DNA from: Paracoccus albicereus
Lineage (GTDB): Bacteria > Pseudomonadota > Alphaproteobacteria > Rhodobacterales > Rhodobacteraceae
NCBI RefSeq assembly: GCF_024359525.1
Contig: NZ_JAKZEU010000002.1
Coordinates: 682,001-746,000 of the forward strand
DNA length: 64,000 nt
Direction: 5' to 3'
This document shows, one piece after another, positions 38,944 through 47,699 of the stretch. The translations under genes were made by a program, and so were the position numbers. The notes beneath the pieces were generated by a model, which was not told the DNA's origin, did no database searches, and saw only the letters and a list, made by a program, of their open reading frames with translations. Each line of letters starts with the position of its first letter. The stretch's first letter is position 1.

Positions 38944-40248
38944 ATGCCTATTCAAATCGAACATCTCCACCCGGGTGGCTTGACGCCCTGGGCGCGCAAC
39001 GCACGCACCCACTCGAAAAAGCAGATCCGCCAGATCGCTGACAGCATCAAGACCTTCGGCTTCACCAACCCCATCCTCATCGACGCCGAGAACCGGATCC
39101 TCGCGGGCCACGGACGTGTCACGGCGGCGATCAGCCTGGGGATGGCGACGGTCCCCTGCATCCGCCTTGAACACATGACGCCCGAGCAGCGCCGGGCCTA
39201 TGTCATCGCCGATAACAAGCTGGCGCTGAACGCCGGCTGGGACGATACGATCCTGGCCGAGGAGCTCGAGGGTCTGCTGGCCAGCGATCTCGACTTCGAC
39301 ATCGGGGTGATCGGCTTCGAGGTTGCCGAGGTGGATCGGCTGATCGACGGGCTGGCACCGGAGGAGGATGGCGATCCCGCCGATGACGCGGTGCCGGACA
39401 AGGTCCCGGCCCGGGTCAGGCCGGGTGACCTCTGGCAGCTTGGCTCCCATCGGCTGATCTGCGGCGACAGTCTCGATCCCGAAACCGTCCGGCACCTCAT
39501 GGGAGGCGAGAGCGCGCGGATGGTCTTCACCGATCCGCCTTACAACGTTCCGATCGACGGCCATGTCTGCGGCTCGGGCAGCATCACGCATCGCGAGTTC
39601 GCCATGGCCTCGGGCGAGATGAGCCAGCCCGAGTTCACCGCCTTCCTGACCCGGGCGCTGCAGAACCACGCCGATCATGCACTCGACGGCTCGATCCACT
39701 TCGTGTGCATGGACTGGCGCCACATGCGCGAACTGATGGAGGCCGGCGAAGCGGTCTACGACGCGCTGAAGAACCTGATCGTCTGGGTGAAGGACAATGG
39801 TGGGATGGGCACGTTCTACCGCTCGCGCCACGAGTTGATCTTCGCTTTCAAGAAGGGCGACGCCCCGCATGTGAACAGCTTCGAGCTGGGCCAGAACGGC
39901 CGCTACCGGACCAACGTCTGGCAATACCGCGGCGTGAACAGCCGCGGCGCCGGTCGGATGGAGGAGCTCGCGATGCATCCGACCGTCAAGCCGGTGCAGA
40001 TGATCGCCGATGCGATCCGCGATTGCTCCGGACGCGGCGAGATCGTCCTCGATCTCTTCGGCGGATCCGGCTCGACCCTGATCGCGGCCGAAAAGACCGG
40101 CCGCCGCGCGAGGGTCTGCGAGATCGATCCGGAATATTGTGACTGTCATCTCGCGCGGTGGGAGACGCTGACCCACGACGAGGCGGTCCAGCTCGCCTGC
40201 GGATGGCAGCCGCCCGAGGCGGAACAGCAGATCGAGGCGGCAGAATGA
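38944..40248 (+). CDS. ParB-like nuclease domain fused to a DNA adenine/cytosine-N methyltransferase
   Basis: 434 residues. Residues 1-120 match the ParB/sulfiredoxin N-terminal fold (RNARTHSKKQIRQIADSIKT; ENRILAGHGRVTAAISLGM). Residues about 160-420 form an N6-adenine or N4-cytosine methyltransferase with catalytic motif DPPYNVPI followed by the SAM-binding motif DLFGGSGSTLIAAEKTGRRA, i.e. the beta order. The HPTVKPVQM stretch is typical. Orphan enzymes of this kind occur in prophages and gene-transfer elements and may protect or mark element DNA. I chose the ATG at 38944; the longer upstream frame overlaps the XRE region. The stop overlaps the next start (ATGA). Confidence 0.87.
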   Translation: MPIQIEHLHPGGLTPWARNARTHSKKQIRQIADSIKTFGFTNPILIDAENRILAGHGRVTAAISLGMATVPCIRLEHMTPEQRRAYVIADNKLALNAGWDDTILAEELEGLLASDLDFDIGVIGFEVAEVDRLIDGLAPEEDGDPADDAVPDKVPARVRPGDLWQLGSHRLICGDSLDPETVRHLMGGESARMVFTDPPYNVPIDGHVCGSGSITHREFAMASGEMSQPEFTAFLTRALQNHADHALDGSIHFVCMDWRHMRELMEAGEAVYDALKNLIVWVKDNGGMGTFYRSRHELIFAFKKGDAPHVNSFELGQNGRYRTNVWQYRGVNSRGAGRMEELAMHPTVKPVQMIADAIRDCSGRGEIVLDLFGGSGSTLIAAEKTGRRARVCEIDPEYCDCHLARWETLTHDEAVQLACGWQPPEAEQQIEAAE

Positions 40249-41027
40249 GCAAGGATCGTCGCAAGACCCTGGGCGCCCTGCCGCCGCGCGAGACCGGCTA
40301 CGAGGTCGGTTACGCCAAGCCGCCGGAGGCCACCCGCTTCAGGAAAGGCCAGTCCGGCAATCCGCGCGGTCGCCCGAAAGGGTCGAAGAACAACCGCCCT
40401 GCCCTGCACGAGGAGCGCCTGAAGGGGATCATCCTCGACGAAGCCTATCGCGGCATCGAGATCCGCGAGGGCGATCGCAGCCTGACGGTGCCGATGGCCA
40501 AGGCGGTGATGCGGGCCATCGCCCACAACGCGGTGAAGGGCAAGCACTTCTCGCAGCGGCTCTTTGCTCAGCTGGTGGGCGAGGTCGAGAGCGCGAACTT
40601 CATGCTCAACAAGGAGTGGTTCGCCAGCGCGGTGGGCTACAAGGATGAATGGGAACACGAACTGGCCCGCCGTAAGCGCCACGGGATCACCGATCTGCCC
40701 GATCCGATTCCTCACCCAGATCACGTGCTTCTCGACATGACGACCGGCACCGCGCGCATCGCGGGGCCGGCCACGAAGGAAGAGAAGGCGCTCTACGAAC
40801 GCTGGGCCGAGATCTGGGTCGAGTACCAGACCGACATTCCGATGATGGAGGGCTGGCTGAAAAGCCGACGCGGCGCCAAGCTCGATGAGCTACGCAACAC
40901 GATCACCGTCCTGCGCAAGACACAGGCGATCCTGGACAAGGTCCTGCCGCCTGACATGAAGAACGCGGCCCTGGCGCGGGAGCAGGAGGAAGAGGAAGCC
41001 GAACGCGAAGGCAGGGAGAGTGGTTGA
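40245..41027 (+). CDS. DUF5681-containing protein, full length
   Basis: 260 residues beginning MSKDRRKTLGALPPRETGYE. The N-terminal FRKGQSGNPRGRPKGSKNNR is the DUF5681 signature. The remainder is helical and charged, ending in a Glu-rich tail. The function is unknown; genes of this family commonly neighbour ParB-methyltransferases and phage packaging genes. It is translationally coupled to the methyltransferase, which suggests a shared role. The copy at 5748 is the same protein truncated by an IS. Confidence 0.82.
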   Translation: MSKDRRKTLGALPPRETGYEVGYAKPPEATRFRKGQSGNPRGRPKGSKNNRPALHEERLKGIILDEAYRGIEIREGDRSLTVPMAKAVMRAIAHNAVKGKHFSQRLFAQLVGEVESANFMLNKEWFASAVGYKDEWEHELARRKRHGITDLPDPIPHPDHVLLDMTTGTARIAGPATKEEKALYERWAEIWVEYQTDIPMMEGWLKSRRGAKLDELRNTITVLRKTQAILDKVLPPDMKNAALAREQEEEEAEREGRESG

Positions 41028-41142
41028 TGGCGAGTTTGGGCGGGGAGCTGCCTGATGCATGTGCAGCGTAGCGTCCGCAGCAATCCGCAATAGCGGCCAT
41101 TCGCGACTCGCCCGGGCGACGACGCGATGCGCAATGGCGAAC

Positions 41143-41310
41143 TCAGAAAATCCTAATCATGCTATTCCGATCGGCCCTGCTGATTGCGCTGTAGAGTTCA
41201 ATGATCCACGGCGAGCGTTTTCCGCCCTGATAAACGATCGCCAGTTCCTTTCGAGGCCGTGTCACGCCGACATAGCCGATCATAATCCGCACCGGATCCG
41301 GTAATCTGCA
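41143..41310 (-). pseudogene. UvrD/AddA-like helicase, C-terminal fragment
   Basis: The minus-strand frame reads RIMIGYVGVTRPRKELAIVY then QGGKRSPWIIELYSAI and stops at 41143. YVGVTRPRKEL corresponds to helicase motif VI (YVAxTRAR) of superfamily 1A enzymes. Only about 55 codons remain; the rest of the gene is absent upstream. Confidence 0.65.
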
Positions 41311-41311
41311 G

Positions 41312-41590
41312 ATGTGGTTTAGTTACGCAGGCGAGGGCCGACACATTCGGGAGGTTCCGCTGGGGCTGATCGACATTCTGGGTGCGGATCAGGTGCTGGC
41401 ACCGCCATCACGTCGCAAGCAGGGCTATGAGCTTATCCGCGGGACGCTGACCGATCTGGATCGGCTACCGGCTATCAAAGACCTAGTCCGCTTCCTCGAT
41501 GACGCCGGGACTCTGATGACTGCGAACCGGGAACAGGCGCCAACGCCGAGGACTCAGCAGGGCGCGCGAGGCGCGGGGCTATTGGCATAA
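41312..41590 (+). CDS. Unknown small protein or gene fragment
   Basis: 92 codons beginning MWFSYAGEGRHIREVPLGLI, followed by DILGADQVLAPPSRRKQGYE and LDRLPAIKDLVRFLDDAG. Composition is protein-like but I recognise no family. It abuts the helicase fragment on the other strand, so it may itself be the tail of a truncated gene. No clear ribosome site. Confidence 0.4.
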   Translation: MWFSYAGEGRHIREVPLGLIDILGADQVLAPPSRRKQGYELIRGTLTDLDRLPAIKDLVRFLDDAGTLMTANREQAPTPRTQQGARGAGLLA

Positions 41591-41620
41591 GCGCGGACGC
41601 AGTTCGCAGGCTGCGACACG

Positions 41621-41911
41621 ATGACCGAGTTGATCGAGGTCTGCCGGGAGTGGGCCAACGAGTATCTTGACCGCCGGGTCGGCCATGCCTTCACAGACGA
41701 CGAAATCGCTCGGACCTGTGCCAGTGTCTGAGACTGGTCGGAGCAGCGCCAAGCTGAGGGCTATCTGTTCGTCGGCAACGGCAGATCACTGCAAGACTCT
41801 TCGACGCTCAAGAAAGGATCGCTGCCAAAGGTCCGGACGCACGGTTCCTTTATTGTCGCCTTCGGCGGGTCAGCTTTCGTGACCGGCTTTTCACGGTTCC
41901 TAATCCCATGA
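41621..41911 (+). pseudogene. Small gene interrupted by an in-frame TGA
   Basis: Begins MTELIEVCREWANEYLDRRV and reads to an in-frame TGA at 41729-41731 (codon 37). It then continues in the same frame for 59 coherent codons (DWSEQRQAEGYLFVGNGRSL) to a TGA at 41909-41911 that overlaps the next ATG. The downstream part looks protein-like and the coupling to the next gene is intact, so this was probably one 96-residue gene with a Trp-to-stop change. No family recognised. Confidence 0.5.
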
Positions 41912-42054
41912 TGAACGACTTGCCCGGCGGCGGGATGTCACTCGCTCGTTTCCGGAAGGCTCGCCAAGCACTGGTCGAAACCGGTGACCTGATCGAGTGG
42001 TTCGCTGACACCAGCCATCACGGGCCAGCGCTATATGAGTGGGGCACGCCATGA
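41908..42054 (+). CDS. Small phage-type helix-turn-helix-like protein or fragment
   Basis: 48 codons: MMNDLPGGGMSLARFRKARQ then ALVETGDLIEWFADTSHHGP and ALYEWG. The pattern resembles the C-terminal winged-helix piece of phage or plasmid replication/primase proteins. The ATG overlaps the preceding stop (ATGA). Probably a remnant; function uncertain. Confidence 0.45.
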   Translation: MMNDLPGGGMSLARFRKARQALVETGDLIEWFADTSHHGPALYEWGTP

Positions 42055-42204
42055 ACTCCGTATCACGTAACGCGAAAAAATTCTCCGTCTGCAGGTTTTT
42101 TATAATTTCCGGCCTATTTATTGTTCCGACCAGGTGGTGATGGTGGTGGTAGCTGGGAGCCTCTCAGAAAGGACAGGGAGGAAGGGGGGGGTAATCTACT
42201 AAGT

Positions 42205-42228
42205 AAGGTGACGGAATCCCGTCACCTT
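42205..42228. terminator. Hairpin (possible terminator) in the element's remnant region
   Basis: Perfect 10-bp stem AAGGTGACGG / CCGTCACCTT with an AATC loop, about 150 bases after the previous small gene. Only TTT follows, so rho-independent activity would be weak. Confidence 0.45.
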
Positions 42229-42314
42229 TGGGGAAAACCCGGAACACAGCGACCTCAAGCGATCAGGCTTGGCGCTGCAAATCAACAACCGGGAATCAGC
42301 ATGAGGGTTATGGG

Positions 42315-42553
42315 ATGACTGAGGTTGAGCTCCGAAAGAACAAGCGCGAGGTGATCCGCGTGGGCCTAGTCGAGTTCAAAGGCTACAAGCTGTTGAACCT
42401 GCGGATTTAGTATCAAGGCGACGATAGCGCGATGCTGCCGGGCAAGTCGAGACTAGCGGTCAGAGCCGAGCAGCTTCCGCAACTCGCTGCCGCGCTGAAG
42501 GAGGTCCTAGGAACGCCGGAATATCGTGAGGCGCTGGCGGGTGCCGGGACATG
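42315..42553 (+). pseudogene. PC4/YdbC-like ssDNA-binding protein interrupted by in-frame TAG
   Basis: Reads MTEVELRKNKREVIRVGLVE then FKGYKLLNLRI, a TAG at 42408, and continues in frame YQGDDSAMLPGKSRLAVRAE and QLPQLAAALKEVL. The two halves together match bacterial transcriptional coactivator p15/PC4 proteins, in which a Trp normally sits at the stop position. A TGG-to-TAG change would explain it. Confidence 0.7.
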
Positions 42554-42706
42554 GAGGATGATTTTACAGCCAACCGTAAAACTGGCAGAGCACGCGGCTA
42601 CATCGTCGGTTACAGCCCGCAAGCCAAGTCGCTCGCGCTTCTGGACCAAGCGCAAGCCGTGCTTGATGAGTTTCCTGAAAATGCACTTCAGCCAAAGGAG
42701 TGTTAA
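42551..42706 (+). CDS. Unknown 51-residue protein
   Basis: Begins MEDDFTANRKTGRARGYIVG, then YSPQAKSLALLDQAQAVLDE and ends QPKEC. It looks like genuine coding sequence directly after the PC4-like remnant, overlapping its end, but no family is recognised and no strong ribosome site is visible. It may be a phage-type small gene. Confidence 0.4.
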   Translation: MEDDFTANRKTGRARGYIVGYSPQAKSLALLDQAQAVLDEFPENALQPKEC

Positions 42707-42739
42707 GGAAAAACCAGAATCATTTCGAGGTTAGAAAAC

Positions 42740-43102
42740 ATGAACCATTGGGTTTTGATCTTCATTGCGGCAGGGTCGAATGTCGCTCTGAATCTTTTCC
42801 TCAAGAAGGGTGGTCAAGAGCTAGATACGAGCGGCCCCAGGGCACTGGTCCTGTCGATTCTGAGTTCGGGATGGATTTGGCTTGCGGTGATCAGCGGGGG
42901 GCTTTTGCTGACAGCCTTCGTCACAGCAATACGCAGCTATTCGCTGAGCCTGACCTATACGGCGATCACCGCCATCGCGATGGTTACCTTGACCATTATC
43001 GACAGCCTTTTTCTGCAGGAAACGGTGAACGGGGTACATATTGCAGGGCTGACCCTGATCGTGCTGGGGCTGATTGTGACCAGTATGGCGACCTCCACCT
43101 GA
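42740..43102 (+). CDS. Small four-helix transporter (SMR/ArnE-like)
   Basis: 120 residues, four hydrophobic helices: WVLIFIAAGSNVALNLFLKK, WIWLAVISGGLLLTAFVTAI, AITAIAMVTLTIIDSLFLQE and IAGLTLIVLGLIVTSM. The size and pattern fit the SMR / ArnE-ArnF family. ArnE/F-type members flip polyprenyl-phosphate sugars. Its convergence with the HAD-UbiA and GT87 genes on the other strand suggests a role in polyprenyl-sugar transport rather than drug efflux. The conserved Glu of drug-type SMRs is not present in the first helix. Confidence 0.7.
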   Translation: MNHWVLIFIAAGSNVALNLFLKKGGQELDTSGPRALVLSILSSGWIWLAVISGGLLLTAFVTAIRSYSLSLTYTAITAIAMVTLTIIDSLFLQETVNGVHIAGLTLIVLGLIVTSMATST

Positions 43103-43112
43103 GCGGTAGGGC

Positions 43113-43136
43113 GGCCGGATTGGCTTTCATCCGGCC
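43113..43136. terminator. Hairpin after the SMR-like gene
   Basis: 8-bp perfect stem GGCCGGAT / ATCCGGCC with an 8-base loop, 10 bases after the stop. No T-run follows, so a strong intrinsic terminator is not assured. It lies between two convergent operons. Confidence 0.5.
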
Positions 43137-43328
43137 GGGTGATGACCGTGACCGCATGCCGAGCGTCCGGCAATGGGGACGAAGCAGGCATCGCCCACGA
43201 TCACATCCACGCTGCCCCGTCAGCCGCCCCGCTGCCGAAGATAGCACCGAATACGTGGGCCGGTCTCTCTGGCTGAGATCAACCGGCACGTCCCAAGGAC
43301 TGATATTCTGTTCCCATCGACCTGATGG

Positions 43329-44789
43329 CTATGCCGCGGCAAGGGCGAAGATGATCAATGTCAGGCCGCCGCAGATCAACCCCATCCGATCGCGAAACGT
43401 GAACACGATCGGATCGTCCGTCATGTATCCGCGCCGCGTGAGAAGCTGCATCCGGCCTAGCCACAGGAACAACAACGGGCAGATTATCAGAAGGAGGTCA
43501 GGCTGGGAGAAATGCGACTGGACCTTCGGGTCTTGGGAATAGAGCGCAAAGACCAGCACGGCTGCCTGAGCCGCCCCAACCGACATCGCCTGCAGGATCG
43601 GCAGGTCGCCCGGCAGCATGTTTCGCCCCAAGGTGGTGGCTACGCCACGGCTGACCATATCTTCCAGTTCGGCCTGACGCTTGATCGTAGCCAATGAAAA
43701 GAACAGGAACATTGAAAACACCAGCAGCCAGGGCGACAGGGTGATGCTGGTGGCCATGCTGCCCGCCACGATGCGCAGCGTGTACAATGTCGCCAAGGCG
43801 ATGACATCGATCATCATCTTGCGCTTGAGCCAGAAGGAATAGGCCGACGTCGCCGCCAGATAGATGAGCAGGACAGCCAGGAACGACGATGGCAGAAACA
43901 GCGCCAGCCCGATCGACAGAATCAGCAGCCCGGCCGCCATCAGCAGGCCTTGTCGCGCGCTGACAATCCCCGATGCAAAGGGGCGGTTGCGTTTGCGGGG
44001 ATGCAACCTGTCCGAAGGCAGGTCCACCAGGTCGTTGAAGATGTAAATCGCCGATGCCGCCAGCGAAAAGCACAGCATCGCCAACAGGGCGGCGGGCAGA
44101 CCAGACAGCTGCTGCGATGCCAGAACCGGCAGCAGGATCAGAATGTTCTTGACCCATTGATGCGGCCGGCAGGCGCGGATCAACGAACGCCAAGTCGGCC
44201 CCCTATCCTTGCCTGCTGCCTGCAGCGTGATCCCCTCGGCCTCGGCAGCCTTACGGGTGGCAGCGGTCACGCGGACCCCATGCGCCTGCCGCGCCGCCTT
44301 CCATACAGGGATGTCGACGCTGCTGTCGCCGAGATAGTCGAACCCACCGCGTCCATATTCCGCAACCAGGAAATCCGCCTTTCCTTGACCACCAAGATTG
44401 ATAGTCTGTCCCGGCGCACCTGTTCCCACGGCCTGGTCGAAGCAGCCCAAATGATCGGCCACTGCCTGCACCTGCCTGTGGTCCGAAGCCGAGATTAGGG
44501 CCGTCCGGACCCCTTCGGCCCGCGCTTGGGTGACTATTTCCAGGATGCTGTCGTCATAGGGCAGCCGCGCGGGGTCCAGTACATGCTGGTCAGCGATCCT
44601 TGCCTTGAAGGCGGCCTTGCCGCCCCGCAGCCACAGCGGCAGCGCCAGGATCAGGCCGGGTCGCCGCGCGATCAGCCCAAAAATCCCCTCGTGCAGCGTG
44701 TCAGTGCGGCACAGCGTTCCGTCCAGATCGACGATTAGCGGCACCTGGGTCGCGGCGTTTGGCGCCACCGATCCTGCAAGATCCTGCAT
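43329..44789 (-). CDS. HAD phosphatase-like domain fused to UbiA prenyltransferase
   Basis: 486 residues. Residues 1-200 form a HAD-superfamily domain: VDLDGTLCRTDTL (nucleophile Asp), ALISASD and DYLGDSSVDIPVW. Residues about 205-485 are a UbiA-type membrane transferase: RPHQWVKNILILLPVLASQQ, the prenyl-diphosphate site NDLVDLPSDRLHPRKRNRPF and the second loop SFWLKRKMMIDVIAL, with about eight helices. Members with this plan are related to decaprenyl-phosphate phosphoribosyltransferase, which makes lipid-linked pentose donors; the HAD part could remove the product's phosphate. The companion oxidoreductase and epimerase (DprE1/E2 type) are not in the window. It lies four bases after the GT87 gene and is cotranscribed. 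Confidence 0.82.
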   Translation of the reverse strand: MQDLAGSVAPNAATQVPLIVDLDGTLCRTDTLHEGIFGLIARRPGLILALPLWLRGGKAAFKARIADQHVLDPARLPYDDSILEIVTQARAEGVRTALISASDHRQVQAVADHLGCFDQAVGTGAPGQTINLGGQGKADFLVAEYGRGGFDYLGDSSVDIPVWKAARQAHGVRVTAATRKAAEAEGITLQAAGKDRGPTWRSLIRACRPHQWVKNILILLPVLASQQLSGLPAALLAMLCFSLAASAIYIFNDLVDLPSDRLHPRKRNRPFASGIVSARQGLLMAAGLLILSIGLALFLPSSFLAVLLIYLAATSAYSFWLKRKMMIDVIALATLYTLRIVAGSMATSITLSPWLLVFSMFLFFSLATIKRQAELEDMVSRGVATTLGRNMLPGDLPILQAMSVGAAQAAVLVFALYSQDPKVQSHFSQPDLLLIICPLLFLWLGRMQLLTRRGYMTDDPIVFTFRDRMGLICGGLTLIIFALAAA

Positions 44790-44793
44790 CAGC

Positions 44794-46008
44794 TCAGCTC
44801 ATCGCGCGGGCAGGTCGAGCGGTCGGGCGCCGCACGGTCCGGCCGACGACCAGATAGGTTGCCAGGATGCCCATAAGCGCGATCTCGCGGGACCGCGCCA
44901 TCTGACTCAGATCCAGCTTTTCCCATAAGCGCTGCGGGAAGAAAATGATGCAGGCCATCACGCAGATCAGCAGCAGAAGGCCCGACCTTCCGCGCGACGC
45001 GATCAGCAGCGGAAAGGTCAGGACGGCGACCGGCGCAAGGTCGTAATCATGCGCATAAAGCAACAGGAAGGACAGGATCAGGATGGCGTTGATCAACCAT
45101 ATCTGCTCGTATTGGTGCCGCACCCAAAAGAGCGCGATCACCCCCAGGATCGCCAGCGGCATCATCGACGGCACCATTATCCCTGCCGAAGCCAACAGGC
45201 TGCGCAGCCCGAACACATGCTTGAAGCTGATCAGGTTGAAAGTCCCACCCTGATAGTCCGACAGTGCCCGCGGCCAATCCAGCCAGGATCCGTCCAGCCC
45301 CGTCGTCACCAGCGGCCAGGCCGACATCAGCAGTGTCGCTGCACCCGCCACCACCAGCAAGAGCCAGCGCCGGTCCAGAAGGAACCAGAGCCCTACGACG
45401 AAGGCCAGTTGCGGCTTGAATGCAGCCAAGCCCAGAAGCACCCCCGCCAAGACATCCATCCGACGGTCCGCGACCAGCCAGGCCGCATAGAGGAACGCGG
45501 CCGAGATCAGAGTCGTCTGCCCCAACCAGACCACATGCGCGGTGAAAGGATTGCCGATCACCACGGCGGCGGTGATCACCGCCATTACGCGCAACCGTCC
45601 GGGATGGACGTCGCGGGTCTGTGCCGCACCTGCGGCGACGAAGGCGCACAACACGCCGATCGCGATCAGGTTCATCACCCCGATCAGGATCTTGGCCATG
45701 CCCACCGATCCCGACGACAGAGCAAGCGCCAGAAGGGCCGAATTGGGCGGATAGGCATAACTGACCGAATCGATGTTCACGATCGACTTCATGTCCTCGC
45801 GGAACATGTCGAACACATAGGGAGAGCTGCCGGCCTCCCACATCTCGCCGGCGACGAACAGGTAGAGCATATCGCTAGCGAAGTTGCCGTCGCCACGCCC
45901 GACGCCGCCAAAGCCGAACATCGCCAGAGCAAGTGCGCCGAGAATCAGAAAAGCGGCCGACAGGATATAGATCCCTGTTTTACTTGAAATAGCACCACGG
46001 AAACTCAT
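44794..46008 (-). CDS. GT87-family membrane glycosyltransferase
   Basis: 404 residues with about ten membrane helices. The first extracytoplasmic loop has GNFASDMLYLFVAGEMWEAG and SPYVFDMFRED, then YAYPPNSALLALALSS, the conserved DUF2029/GT87 pattern with acidic residues for polyprenyl-phosphate sugar donors. The middle has NPFTAHVVWLGQTTLISAAF and GLAAFKPQLAFVVGLWFLL, also diagnostic. Such enzymes transfer mannose or arabinofuranose from lipid carriers to envelope glycans. It is the first gene of the minus-strand operon with HAD-UbiA. Confidence 0.85.
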   Translation of the reverse strand: MSFRGAISSKTGIYILSAAFLILGALALAMFGFGGVGRGDGNFASDMLYLFVAGEMWEAGSSPYVFDMFREDMKSIVNIDSVSYAYPPNSALLALALSSGSVGMAKILIGVMNLIAIGVLCAFVAAGAAQTRDVHPGRLRVMAVITAAVVIGNPFTAHVVWLGQTTLISAAFLYAAWLVADRRMDVLAGVLLGLAAFKPQLAFVVGLWFLLDRRWLLLVVAGAATLLMSAWPLVTTGLDGSWLDWPRALSDYQGGTFNLISFKHVFGLRSLLASAGIMVPSMMPLAILGVIALFWVRHQYEQIWLINAILILSFLLLYAHDYDLAPVAVLTFPLLIASRGRSGLLLLICVMACIIFFPQRLWEKLDLSQMARSREIALMGILATYLVVGRTVRRPTARPARAMS

Positions 46009-46156
46009 GAAAAATCCAATGCAAAAGGTATGTTCTATCTTTTAGCTGATTAGGTCTCAAGAGCCAAAATCTGAGATGCTGGTCTTGCCCCAGTTCACCC
46101 TACACTCGGACGATTGCGCTTTTGAGCAGCAATGAAATCGCGAGGCAAACGAATCT

Positions 46157-46334
46157 TTAGCCCTGAGTGCTAGTGGCATCAAGCCAGAACAGACGACCAA
46201 CCCCTTTACCGCCGCGGGTGCGCTTAAAATCGGTATCGATGGCCTGAAATGCCTCGTAGCGGTCCGCATCGAGACCGATGCCGTTATCAGCGATTTCAAC
46301 ACGGACTTCCGCGGGTTCGTCAGGTTTTTCATGT
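46157..46334 (-). pseudogene. HATPase (GHKL) protein fragment
   Basis: About 58 codons: VRVEIADNGIGLDADRYEAF, then QAIDTDFKRTRGGKGVGRLF and WLDA. NGIGLD and GGKGVGRLFW are the G1/G2-type boxes of GHKL ATPases. Both ends are missing. It meets the histidine kinase fragment head-to-head near 46335. Confidence 0.75.
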
Positions 46335-47694
46335 CGATGCGGCATCCGGTCTTTGGATCAGAAACGCCGACACGCTGGCCATGGAATATGTCAGTCCGGC
46401 AGTCTCCACGATTTATGGCATCGAGCCGGAAGCCTTTCTTGGCGACATGCAGCGGTGGGCCGCGCTCATCGTGCCGGAAGATCGCGATGTCGCACTGAAG
46501 CACATGGAGCGGGCGCTTCACGGTGAGCCTGCCGTTCATGAGTTCCGCATCCAACGCCACAGCGACCAGGCCTTCCGCTGGATCCACAATACCGATTTCC
46601 CGCTCCTAGGCCATGACGGTGCTGTCGAGCGCATCGGCGGCATCGCCGAGCACGTTATCGAAGCCAATCTCGCCGTGGAGCACCAGGGGGTGTTGCTGGC
46701 CGAGTTGCAGCACCGCGTGCGCAATATCCTGGCGATGATTCAATCATTGGCGTTGCGAACCGCCGATGGCGCTGTGGACGTCGAGGACTATCGCTCGCTG
46801 CTGGAAGGCTGGCTGCTTGCCTTGACCGGGGTGCAGGTTCTGCTGACCCGCGAGGCGAATACGGGCGGCTTGCTACGCGACATCTTCGCAAGCGAGGTCA
46901 GCGCCCAGGCGCATGGAGGCGACCAGTTCGAACTCGACGGCCCCGACATCCGTCTCTCGCCCAAGGCGGTGGAGGTTCTGACCCTGGCTTTCCATGAGCT
47001 TGCGGCCAATGCCCTGAAACACGGCGCCTTTTCTACGCCCATGGGCCGGCTTCGCGCGTCGTGGGCTCCCTTCGAAAAAGAGGATCGCACATGGCTGGCG
47101 CTCGACTGGACGGAGGAAGATATGCCTCGACGCGCGCCGCCGATCCGCCGCGGCTTCGGCAGCGACCTGATTGAAGGCCGCATGCCCTACGAGTTGGGGG
47201 GCGCCGGCAAGCTGGTCATCGGACCCGGCGGCGCCCATTGCCATCTGGAGTTTCCCTTGGAGGACGGCGAGAGCATCCTGGAGACCGAAGCACCCGTGCC
47301 GACTAGGCTGTTCGGAGGAACCTTCGACATGACCGACGCACCTGATCTAACCGGCCTGCGAGTCCTGGTGGTCGAGGACGACTATTACATGGCCGGGGAC
47401 ACGGCCGCGGCCCTGCGCGGGGCTGGGGCAGACCTGCTGGGCCCGTGCTCGAGCGAGGAGGCCACATTCGAGTTGTTGAAGAGTTCAACCCCCACCCACG
47501 CCATCTTGGACCTGAATCTTGGCGGGGGTGGCGCACGCTTCGACATCGCTCATGCTCTGAGGGACCGGGGTGTGCCGTTCATTTTCCTCACGGGATACAG
47601 TTCAGAGGTAATCCCTACCGAGTTGGTAGACGTCGTGCGGCTGCAAAAGCCTGTGACGTTCCGAAAGATCGTCGAGGTGATCAGCCGACTCTAA
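46335..47694 (+). CDS. PAS-HWE histidine kinase with C-terminal receiver, 5'-truncated
   Basis: About 450 residues remain. The frame enters at GLWIRNADTLAMEYVSPAVS, the middle of a PAS domain, so the start is lost. The PAS region is followed by an HWE/HisKA_2 kinase: H-box ELQHRVRNILAMIQSL, N-box FHELAANALKHGAFS and RGFGSDLIEGRMPYELGG. The last ~120 residues are a receiver domain (LRVLVVEDDYYMAGDTAAAL; HAILDLNLGG). Such kinases sense light or general stress in alphaproteobacteria. Without the N-terminus it is probably expressed only from downstream starts (for example Met at 46381) or is dead. Confidence 0.78.
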
Positions 47695-47699
47695 CTGTC

